Shown: positions 9,464 to 15,381 of the stretch, piece after piece
Layout of the letters: each line of letters begins with the position of its first letter
Position numbering within the stretch: position 1 is the stretch's first letter
Source: an uncultured Bacilli bacterium
Lineage (GTDB): Bacteria > Bacillota_I > Bacilli_A > RF39 > UBA660
Reading direction: 5' to 3'
DNA: 38,952 nt
Assembly: GCA_934098665.1 (NCBI GenBank)
Contig: CAKOOO010000007.1
Span: 1-38,952 of the forward strand
Translations under genes and position numbers: made by a program
The notes under the pieces: generated by a model
Database searches by the model: none
The model's input: the letters and a program-made list of their open reading frames with translations, nothing else
Told to the model about the DNA's origin: nothing

Positions 9464-9477
9464 GTAGCAATGCCTTA
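9442..9477 (-). terminator. Terminator of the 37-residue gene
   Basis: Stem AAGGCAT/ATGCCTT (9447-9453 and 9470-9476) followed on the minus strand by seven T. Confidence 0.75.
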
Positions 9478-9482
9478 TTTTA

Positions 9483-9596
9483 CTAAATAAAACTTTTAAT
9501 AAACTCCATAATTAAACTAAAACATACTAAGAATAATATTATATATAAAAGTTCTTTTCTAGCAACTTTTCTTTCAATTTCTGATATATTATTCAT
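9483..9596 (-). CDS. Small single-pass membrane protein, 37 residues
   Basis: A 37-codon gene in a stretch with no longer reading frame. The protein starts MNNISEIERKVARKE and continues as one membrane segment, about residues 16-33 (LLYIILFLVCFSLIMEF), with a charged N-terminal half likely inside. AGGGGG lies six bases before the ATG. A near-consensus promoter lies at 9620-9648 and a terminator at 9442-9477, so this is a complete monocistronic unit. I recognise no family; a regulator of a membrane complex or a small toxin are both possible. Translation is strongly supported by the signals around it. Confidence 0.75.
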   Translation of the reverse strand: MNNISEIERKVARKELLYIILFLVCFSLIMEFIKSFI

Positions 9597-9619
9597 AACT
9601 AACCCCCTTAGTTATTCAT

Positions 9620-9648
9620 ATTCTACCATATTTTTATAAAAATGTCAA
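9620..9648 (-). promoter_or_regulatory. Near-consensus sigma-A promoter of the 37-residue gene
   Basis: TTGACA (9643-9648), 17 bp, TAGAAT (9620-9625): one of the best matches to consensus in the window. Confidence 0.8.
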
Positions 9649-9681
9649 ATTTGTGTAAAGTAAACTTGTATTATATTTCAC

Positions 9682-10212
9682 TTAATCTATAAAAGATGGT
9701 AAATATTTATTAAAAAAATCTATTTCACCCTTACTCATAAATTTATGTTCATATCTATTTTTGTAATATCTTTTTAAGTCATTTATATAATCTTCAGGTA
9801 TATCTTTTTTTTCTATTATTTTAAATATTCCAACTTTATAAAGTTGCATAAATTCTTCATAAATATTTACTTTTTTTACACTTGTTAATTTTACATCATT
9901 TAAAGTATAGTAATAATTAAGATAAGGAATTTTTTCGTTTTTGACATCTGAACTAAAAATATTTTCAGGAAGTACCGCACTATAGATATAACCAGTCATA
10001 TCTTTATATATTTTTCTAAATAAATCAGAATATAAATTTAAAAATAATATTTCATTTTTTTCGTTAGTAATAAAAAGATTAATGTATGTATTTGCCATTT
10101 TCATTAAAGCAAAATTTTTATTTAAAGTCATATATACCTTTTTATCAGGCATATCTTCAACTTTTAATATTTTTATATCAGATTCTTTTGCACTATAATA
10201 ATATTCTTTCAT
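9682..10212 (-). CDS. Hypothetical cytosolic protein, 176 residues
   Basis: Not recognised. A soluble protein rich in Lys, Tyr, Ile and Asn with no signal peptide or membrane segment. Its C-terminal third ('YINDLKRYYKNRYEHKFMSKG') is probably helical. The ATG at 10212 follows the stop of the upstream gene after seven bases. The only possible ribosome site, AGG, is within the last codons of that gene, so translation is probably coupled. It may act together with the product of the upstream gene, which is equally anonymous. Confidence 0.75.
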   Translation of the reverse strand: MKEYYYSAKESDIKILKVEDMPDKKVYMTLNKNFALMKMANTYINLFITNEKNEILFLNLYSDLFRKIYKDMTGYIYSAVLPENIFSSDVKNEKIPYLNYYYTLNDVKLTSVKKVNIYEEFMQLYKVGIFKIIEKKDIPEDYINDLKRYYKNRYEHKFMSKGEIDFFNKYLPSFID

Positions 10213-10219
10213 ATTAATT

Positions 10220-11029
10220 TTACCTAGCTAAATCATTTAAAATATTTACTACAATATTTTCATAATAATTAAGCATTTTTCCATTATGTTTTGTTTTAAT
10301 ATCTTTAATAAAAGTTAATAAATCATCAAGTTCATCATCATTTAAGAATGAAATAATACTTTTAAAAATATAATTATTTTCTAATGTAGTAATAATATGC
10401 ACGGCATCTTCATTTTCTTTTATATCACTACCCTCTAAAACAATATTTTTACATACATCCAAAAAGCTATACTCAAAAAAGCCTTCATTTTGATAAACAA
10501 GTGCCATTTCACTTTCTAGTAAATAATTTTCCATATTATAGTTTTCATATGAATATTTTGTAAGCATTTCATAATAAGTTTTCTTTAAAGTATTATAAAA
10601 TTTTGCATTACTTTTTTTAATGCCTAGTTCATCACGAACTATTACATTTTTTGTATAGCACATTGCATTATAATAATAAGCATTATCATATACACCATAA
10701 TCAGTAAAATTATAACTTATATCTTCTTCATCATTTTCATGTCTATAATCATATAAATTTAATATAAGTTTACTTGCTCTTATTGTTTCATCATCTACGG
10801 TGGACATTGTAAATAATATATCCACTAAATCAACAGCATAACAAAGTTCATCATCTGTCATACTATTAAGAATAGAGTTTTCAATTTTCTTTAATGAAAG
10901 AATAAATTTACATACTAACTTAATATTTTCTTTATCTTCATAAAATAAATAAGTTTTTAATTTACCATAGGCATTTTTAATTATTTTATCAATATTAATT
11001 AATCTTTTAAATTTATCATTATTTTTCAC
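10220..11029 (-). CDS. Hypothetical helical protein, 269 residues
   Basis: Not recognised. A soluble, mostly helical acidic protein with several short amphipathic helices ('ENIKLVCKFILSLKKIENSI', 'LDDLLTFIKDIKTKHNG'), no Cys motif and no membrane segment; a repeat-type helical scaffold is possible but unproven. The start is GTG at 11029, five bases after AAGGTG; no ATG is better placed. It is the first gene of a two-gene unit with the downstream 176-residue protein. An 8-bp inverted repeat lies directly upstream. Confidence 0.75.
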   Translation of the reverse strand: MKNNDKFKRLINIDKIIKNAYGKLKTYLFYEDKENIKLVCKFILSLKKIENSILNSMTDDELCYAVDLVDILFTMSTVDDETIRASKLILNLYDYRHENDEEDISYNFTDYGVYDNAYYYNAMCYTKNVIVRDELGIKKSNAKFYNTLKKTYYEMLTKYSYENYNMENYLLESEMALVYQNEGFFEYSFLDVCKNIVLEGSDIKENEDAVHIITTLENNYIFKSIISFLNDDELDDLLTFIKDIKTKHNGKMLNYYENIVVNILNDLAR

Positions 11030-11040
11030 ATTAACACCTT

Positions 11041-11062
11041 ATAGTTATACTAACATAACTAT
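11041..11062. promoter_or_regulatory. Inverted repeat ATAGTTAT-6-ATAACTAT, possible operator
   Basis: Perfect 8-bp arms with a six-base centre, just upstream of the ribosome site of the gene at 10220-11029. TATAAC in one arm could serve as -10, but no good -35 is seen. Confidence 0.4.
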
Positions 11063-11075
11063 TTTTAAAGTGCAA

Positions 11076-11098
11076 ACAAAAAGTCCTATAATAGGACT
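11076..11098 (-). terminator. Terminator after the Cys-rich surface protein gene
   Basis: Stem AGTCCTAT/ATAGGACT (11082-11089 and 11091-11098) followed by TTTTTG on the minus strand; the surface gene stops at 11104. Confidence 0.7.
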
Positions 11099-11103
11099 AA
11101 TTA

Positions 11104-12057
11104 TTAAGGTTCAACTACTGGGCTATATTCAATAACTGCTTCGAAGTTTTTTTGACCATTTTGGATTTGATTATGACGTAAATTGCGAAGTGTTACTGAA
11201 GTCATATAATATTCATTAATTTTGCCAGTAGCTTTAGAGGCAGTAATTGATTTATTTTCAACTAAAACTCTTGAACTTCCATTTGTATCTACTGTAATAT
11301 CATAAGAAGAATCAAGTACATAACATCTGTTATTTAAAGTATCAAAGTAATCAGCAACCCATACATTAGTATCTGTCTCTTCACAAGTATTTACATCAGT
11401 TACACCAGCAACAAGTTCTCTTTTTGCATTATAGCATTTTCCTAAGTTACAAGATGATGCACTTGTTTTTGTAGTATCAGCTTTATAAAAATCAAGAACT
11501 AATTCTGATACTTTATCAGTTTCCCATAAATAAGTATCACTAGCGGTACATGTATAAATGTCAGTTAAAGATGATATCTTACTTCCTTTAGTGTAACAAT
11601 GATAATTTTTTCCATCAGGTGTTGCCCATATTTGATTTTCTCCGATGCAATCACTTTCAGTTTCTCCTACAGATTCAGTTTTTGCATAACACATTCCTGA
11701 AGTATACTCCATGTTATTAGTGTTTACTTTTAAAGAAATGTTATAACTTCTTGTTTTCTCTGTCTCAGAATTTGTTTGAAATGTAACACTTCCGTAAGTT
11801 TTACTATTTAAATCTTGACCAATTTTATCTTCTCCAAAATTTTCTAAATTAGCAACTATATCAATTGGATCTCCTGCTTTAATCAAGAACATATCACTTG
11901 AAACTTCAGTTGAAACATTAATATTACTTTGCTCATTACCACTTATTTGATTTGCTAAATATGCAAATGTTGCTCCAATAACAACAACTATCATAGTAAC
12001 AATAGCAATAACTGTTAAAAGTACTACATTACTTTTTTTTGAACCACTTTCATCCAT
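11104..12057 (-). CDS. Secreted Cys-rich surface protein with SipW-type signal
   Basis: A 317-residue exported protein. After a short basic N-terminus (MDESGSKKSN) comes a hydrophobic segment (11-33) ending VVIGATFAYLANQ, resembling SipW-dependent signal peptides of TasA-like proteins, where cleavage is expected near the Ala. The middle (about 120-265) repeats a loose module of 'CY' followed about 15-25 residues later by a single Cys and then Trp (CYAKTES...C...W; CYTKG...C...W; CYNAKRE...C...W; CYVLDS), suggesting disulfide-linked or metal-binding repeats. The C-terminus is beta-rich ('NFEAVIEYSPVVEP'). I start at ATG 12057 because AAGGAGAG precedes it; a longer frame to 12150 has no site. 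Function unknown: extracellular structural or adhesive role inferred. It has its own promoter and terminator. Confidence 0.85.
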   Translation of the reverse strand: MDESGSKKSNVVLLTVIAIVTMIVVVIGATFAYLANQISGNEQSNINVSTEVSSDMFLIKAGDPIDIVANLENFGEDKIGQDLNSKTYGSVTFQTNSETEKTRSYNISLKVNTNNMEYTSGMCYAKTESVGETESDCIGENQIWATPDGKNYHCYTKGSKISSLTDIYTCTASDTYLWETDKVSELVLDFYKADTTKTSASSCNLGKCYNAKRELVAGVTDVNTCEETDTNVWVADYFDTLNNRCYVLDSSYDITVDTNGSSRVLVENKSITASKATGKINEYYMTSVTLRNLRHNQIQNGQKNFEAVIEYSPVVEP

Positions 12058-12088
12058 ATTTTTACTCTCCTTTTCTATTATCAAAATA

Positions 12089-12117
12089 ATCATATAATAT
12101 TTTTGTGTTTTAGTCAA
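12089..12117 (-). promoter_or_regulatory. Promoter of the Cys-rich surface protein gene
   Basis: TTGACT (12112-12117), 17 bp, TATGAT (12089-12094), about 30 bases upstream of the start codon. Confidence 0.75.
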
Positions 12118-12191
12118 TAAATTAAAAATTATTTTTTTAAAATTATACATTTTTTTGAAATTTTTTGATATTATTTTATTAGGTGAGAATT

Positions 12192-12524
12192 GTGATATTG
12201 AAATTAAATGAAGAAGAATATATAAAAGTTAAAAATACTAGTTCTTTTTTTAAAAAATTATTAGGATTTATGTTTAAAAAAAATTTTGATTATGCACTAT
12301 TTTTTAAGCATACAAATTCTATTCATACATTTTTTATGAAAGAAAATATAGATGTTATTGGTGTAGATAATCATGGAGTAGTTATTTATAAAGCCATAAA
12401 TGTTCCTAAAAATAAAGTAGTAATTATAAAAGAAAGCATAAAAAAAACAAACATTATTGAAATGCCTGCTTTTAAAGGTAAGGATTTACATTTATACGAA
12501 AAACTAACCTTTATACGTAAATAG
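12192..12524 (+). CDS. DUF192 (COG1430) family protein
   Basis: A 110-residue DUF192 protein. The family hallmarks are in order: 'LLGFMFKK' (23-30), 'ALFF' (35-38), SIHTFFM (43-49), 'IDVIGVDNHGVV' (53-64) and the C-terminal 'EMPAFKGK' (90-97). Archaeal and bacterial members are small beta-sandwich proteins of unclear function, often exported; this one lacks a signal peptide, as in many Firmicutes. I prefer GTG 12192, which follows AGGTGAG by four bases, to the GTG at 12183, which lies inside that site. The gene overlaps the end of obg tail-to-tail by 21 bases. Confidence 0.85.
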   Translation: MILKLNEEEYIKVKNTSSFFKKLLGFMFKKNFDYALFFKHTNSIHTFFMKENIDVIGVDNHGVVIYKAINVPKNKVVIIKESIKKTNIIEMPAFKGKDLHLYEKLTFIRK

Positions 12525-13775
12525 ATAATCGTTTATTGCTACATCATCACCAGGTTTTGCACCCATTTGCTCTAATGTTTCTTCAACACCCATTGCACGA
12601 AGTATTCTACCAAAACGTAAAACACCTTCTTCTTCTGTAAATTTTGTCATGTTAAATAATCTTTCAATTTCTTTGCCTTCAACTACCCAAGTATCACCAT
12701 CTTTAGTAACTGTATAAGGTTTTTCTTTTTTAAATTTAATATATACGTTATCTTCATATTCGTTTTCTTCATAAACACAGTTTGATGTTTCTTTTAAAGT
12801 TTCATTTATTTTTTCTAGCAAATCATCAATTCCTGTCATATTATAAGAACTTATTTCATAAACAGTTTTATCTGGATAAGCCTTTTTAAATTCTATTAAA
12901 TTTTCATGACTATCTTCCATATCCATTTTAGAGGCTACAATTATTTCTTTTTTATTTGCAAGTTTTTTTGAATATTTTTCAAGTTCACTACGAATAACTT
13001 TATAATCATTTACTGGATCATTTCCCTCAAGTTTTGTCATTGATACCATATGAATAATAATTTTACATCTATCGGCATGGCGTAAAAATTTATCACCAAG
13101 GCCAACTCCTTCGCTAGCTTTTTCAATTAAACCAGGAAGGTCCGCTAAAACAAATGAATCGTTATTTTTAAGTTTTACAACTCCTAAATTCGGTGATAAA
13201 GTTGTAAAATGATAACTTGCTATTTTAGGTTTTGCAGATGATACTACACTTAAAAATGTTGATTTACCTACACTTGGCATTCCAACTATACCTACATCTG
13301 CTAAAACTTTAAGTTCACATCTTAAATATCTAACTTCCCCTTTTTCACCATTTTCCGAAAATTTTGGAGCTGGATTTTCATGAGTTGCAAAAGCGCGGTT
13401 TCCTCTTCCACCTCTTCCACCATGAGCTACAATAACAGTTTGGTTATCCTCTATAATATCGTCTACTATAAGACCCGTGTTATCATCATAAACAGTTGTT
13501 CCAAGAGGAACTTTAATAATAATATCTTCACTATTTTTGCCATACTTATTTTGACCCATACCATTTTCGCCTTTTTTACCTTTAATAATTTTTTGAAAAC
13601 GTAAGTCAACTAAAGTTTTAAGTGATTTATCACCCACAAAAATAATATTACTTCCTCTTCCACCATTTCCACCATCTGGTCCACCCATAGGTACAAATTT
13701 TTCGCGTCTAAATGATGTACATCCCATACCGCCATCGCCAGCCATTAATTTAACTTTTACTTCATCTATGAACAT
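12504..13775 (-). CDS. obg: GTPase Obg (ribosome assembly/stress)
   Basis: A 423-residue Obg GTPase acting in late 50S assembly and stringent/stress control. Three domains are visible: the Gly-rich Obg fold (1-155, MAGDGGMGCTSFRREKFVP and GGRGGRGNRAF), the G domain with G1 GMPSVGKST (165-173), switch II DLPGLIEKASEGVGLG and G4 ASKMD, and the C-terminal OCT domain (about 340-423, 'ERLFNMTKFTEEE'). Length matches Bacillus Obg (428). AAGGGGAAG precedes the ATG by five bases. It is the last gene of the rplU operon, as in Bacillus, and converges on the DUF192 gene. Confidence 0.98.
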   Translation of the reverse strand: MFIDEVKVKLMAGDGGMGCTSFRREKFVPMGGPDGGNGGRGSNIIFVGDKSLKTLVDLRFQKIIKGKKGENGMGQNKYGKNSEDIIIKVPLGTTVYDDNTGLIVDDIIEDNQTVIVAHGGRGGRGNRAFATHENPAPKFSENGEKGEVRYLRCELKVLADVGIVGMPSVGKSTFLSVVSSAKPKIASYHFTTLSPNLGVVKLKNNDSFVLADLPGLIEKASEGVGLGDKFLRHADRCKIIIHMVSMTKLEGNDPVNDYKVIRSELEKYSKKLANKKEIIVASKMDMEDSHENLIEFKKAYPDKTVYEISSYNMTGIDDLLEKINETLKETSNCVYEENEYEDNVYIKFKKEKPYTVTKDGDTWVVEGKEIERLFNMTKFTEEEGVLRFGRILRAMGVEETLEQMGAKPGDDVAINDYLFTYKG

Positions 13776-13776
13776 A

Positions 13777-14139
13777 TTATCTTCCCCTTAAACCTAATTT
13801 TATTATATCAAAGTTTTCTTTTTTTGCATAGTAAAGTATTTCTTTTACCATTTGAGTTAAAACATTATTACTTTCCTCTATCATATTATTTTCCATAAAA
13901 TATGCATTCATACATCTAGTATAAAACATATTATTTTTTAAAATACTTTCTTTACCATCTAAATAAAAATCATAATGCATTTGTAAATAATCAAAAATTT
14001 TGTTTATATAATAGTTATAACTTTTATCATTTTCTTTAGGCAAATAAATTATTCCATCATCAAATAAAGGTGCAAAAACATTAATATTTATTTTGCAAGG
14101 TAAAGTAAAAATTTCATTTTCAATACAAATACTATACAT
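13777..14139 (-). CDS. Hypothetical protein in the spo0B position
   Basis: A 120-residue soluble protein of unknown function between rpmA and obg, the slot occupied by spo0B in Bacillus. It starts MYSICIENEIFTLPCKINI and contains a Tyr-rich helical middle ('SYNYYINKIFDYLQMHYDFY') and a C-terminal helix ('LTQMVKEILYYAKKENFDII'). I see no clear Spo0B-type phospho-acceptor His motif and it is much shorter than Spo0B (about 190), so orthology is not claimed. ATG 14139 has TAAGGAGG five bases upstream; the extension to 14172 has no site. It ends two bases before obg begins. Confidence 0.8.
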   Translation of the reverse strand: MYSICIENEIFTLPCKININVFAPLFDDGIIYLPKENDKSYNYYINKIFDYLQMHYDFYLDGKESILKNNMFYTRCMNAYFMENNMIEESNNVLTQMVKEILYYAKKENFDIIKLGLRGR

Positions 14140-14171
14140 AATTTCCTCCTTAAAAAAAATGCCATAAGGCA

Positions 14172-14456
14172 TTAATTTTCATAAACAGATACTTTTTTCT
14201 TATCTTTTCCTAATCTTTCATACTTTACAGTTCCACTTACTTTAGCAAATAAAGTATGATCTTTACCCATGCCTACATTTGTTCCTGGATAAATTCTTGT
14301 TCCTCTTTGACGGTAAATGATGCTACCTGCATTACAAGTTTGACCATCAGAAAGTTTAGCTCCTAATCTACGACCTGCTGAATCACGGTTATTTTTAGTT
14401 GAACCTTGAGCTTTAACGTGAGCAAATCTTTGAATATTTAAACCTATAATTAACAT
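14172..14456 (-). CDS. rpmA: 50S ribosomal protein L27 with cleavable N-terminus
   Basis: The 94-residue L27, which reaches towards the peptidyl transferase centre. The body is standard (QGSTKNNRDSAGRRLGAK; IIYRQRGTRIYPG; KVSVYEN). Like other Firmicutes it has an N-terminal extension that must be removed, here MLIIGLNIQRF before AHVKAQG; the usual motif is LQFF/A, so the site NIQRF/A is divergent. The protease Prp is encoded directly upstream. AAGGAG, eight bases before the ATG, lies in the last codons of prp. Confidence 0.98.
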   Translation of the reverse strand: MLIIGLNIQRFAHVKAQGSTKNNRDSAGRRLGAKLSDGQTCNAGSIIYRQRGTRIYPGTNVGMGKDHTLFAKVSGTVKYERLGKDKKKVSVYEN

Positions 14457-14459
14457 ATC

Positions 14460-14771
14460 TTATTCTCCTTTACTATTATTTTTTATATCTACTTTAATAT
14501 TTTTAGGATAACTTTTTGCAAGTTGAGTAAGTAAAGTCATCATATTTTCAATTAAAGCATTAGTAATATTATCCTTTAAAACAATTTTTATTTCCATATA
14601 TTCATCATTATCTGAAAATAAAATACTTTTAGGATTAATATTTAAAAGTCCATTTACAGTAGTATAAATTATACTTGATACGCTAGCACAAACTATATCT
14701 TTGCCTTTTTCAGCATATAAAGCATGACCACTTATTTTTATTTGGCTTTCATTTTTTACTATTTTAATCAT
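14460..14771 (-). CDS. prp: Ribosomal-processing cysteine protease Prp
   Basis: A 103-residue Prp (YsxB/DUF464) cysteine protease, which removes the N-terminal extension of L27 so it can function in the ribosome. The catalytic pair is seen as GHA (His16) and DIVCASVS (Cys28), the family signature. Length is typical. It lies between rplU and rpmA exactly as in Bacillus and Staphylococcus. The start is two bases after the rplU stop and has no clear Shine-Dalgarno of its own, so translational coupling to rplU is likely. Confidence 0.95.
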   Translation of the reverse strand: MIKIVKNESQIKISGHALYAEKGKDIVCASVSSIIYTTVNGLLNINPKSILFSDNDEYMEIKIVLKDNITNALIENMMTLLTQLAKSYPKNIKVDIKNNSKGE

Positions 14772-14773
14772 TA

Positions 14774-15073
14774 TTAACCATTAATTTTTTTAATTTCTAC
14801 TAAAGTATATGCTTGTCTATGTCCTTGAGTTTTTCTAAATTTCTTTTTAGGACGATAATGGAATACTCTTATTTTTTTACCTCTACCATTTTTAATTACT
14901 TCAGCTTCAACTGATGCACCTTTTACAAATGGTTTTCCTGCTTTTCCATTAACATATAATACTTCGTCGAATGTAACAGTTTGTCCAACCTGTGCATCTA
15001 ATTTTTCAATATAAATACGGTTAGATTCTTCAACATAATATTGTTTTCCACCTGTTTTAATTATTGCTTTCAT
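14774..15073 (-). CDS. rplU: 50S ribosomal protein L21
   Basis: The 99-residue L21, binding 23S rRNA. The start MKAIIKTGGKQYYV, the middle VKGASVEAEV and the C-terminal 'RPKKKFRKTQGHRQAYTLVEI' are all diagnostic. AAAAGGAGGAAAAGAA precedes the ATG. First gene of rplU-prp-rpmA-orf120-obg, with an L21 leader and a good promoter upstream. Confidence 0.98.
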   Translation of the reverse strand: MKAIIKTGGKQYYVEESNRIYIEKLDAQVGQTVTFDEVLYVNGKAGKPFVKGASVEAEVIKNGRGKKIRVFHYRPKKKFRKTQGHRQAYTLVEIKKING

Positions 15074-15091
15074 TTCTTTTCCTCCTTTTCA

Positions 15092-15155
15092 TAAGTCACA
15101 CCTTTAAGGTAAAATAATTTTTTTAAAACCTTTTTAGAGTGGATGAAATGACTTA
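15092..15155 (-). promoter_or_regulatory. L21 leader (ribosomal protein autoregulatory RNA)
   Basis: Between promoter and rplU the transcript can fold with a perfect 7-bp outer stem TAAGTCA/TGACTTA (15149-15155 and 15092-15098), enclosing conserved-looking TTTCATCCACTC and GGTGTG strands. Its position and sequence resemble the Firmicutes L21 leader that lets L21 repress its own operon. Identification is by eye. Confidence 0.65.
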
Positions 15156-15165
15156 AAACAATAAA

Positions 15166-15194
15166 ATCTTATCAAAAATACATCTTTAAGTCAA
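15166..15194 (-). promoter_or_regulatory. Promoter of the rplU-obg operon
   Basis: TTGACT (15189-15194), 17 bp, TAAGAT (15166-15171); transcription would begin just before the leader stem. Confidence 0.75.
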
Positions 15195-15231
15195 TATTTT
15201 TCCATATATTTATCAAAATAAAAATTTTATA

Positions 15232-15260
15232 TAGAAATTAATTATTTATTGTGGTAATAT
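15232..15260 (+). promoter_or_regulatory. Promoter of tRNA-Gln
   Basis: TAGAAA (15232-15237), 17 bp, TAATAT (15255-15260) with an extended TGG just before the -10; the tRNA begins 11 bases downstream. Confidence 0.5.
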
Positions 15261-15271
15261 ATAGTTGCAAT

Positions 15272-15347
15272 TACCCAGTAGCCAAGCGGTAAGGCATCAG
15301 GTTCTGGTCCTGACATTCCATGGGTTCGAATCCTATCTGGGTAACCA
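15272..15347 (+). tRNA. tRNA-Gln (anticodon CTG)
   Basis: A full cloverleaf: acceptor TACCCAG/CTGGGTA, D stem GCC/GGC in GCCAAGCGGTAAGGC, anticodon stem TCAGG/CCTGA with loop TTCTGGT (anticodon CTG at positions 34-36), T arm ATGGG-TTCGAAT-CCTAT with one G-T wobble, discriminator A and encoded CCA. The D-arm sequence is typical of glutamine tRNAs. It is a single isolated gene with its own promoter and terminator and reads the CAG codon. Confidence 0.93.
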
Positions 15348-15352
15348 TTAAA

Positions 15353-15381
15353 ACAAAAAAGAGTCAAAAGCTCTTTTTTTT
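15353..15381. terminator. Bidirectional terminator between tRNA-Gln and priA
   Basis: An A-run, the stem AGAGT/GCTCT and a T-run give a hairpin with U-tract in both directions, between two convergent genes. The end overlaps the priA stop. Confidence 0.7.

Noticed and set aside
9405..9470. N-terminal extension of the methyltransferase to 9470
   Set aside because: The extension covers the promoter and terminator hairpin and has no ribosome site, while ATG 9404 has AAAGGG.
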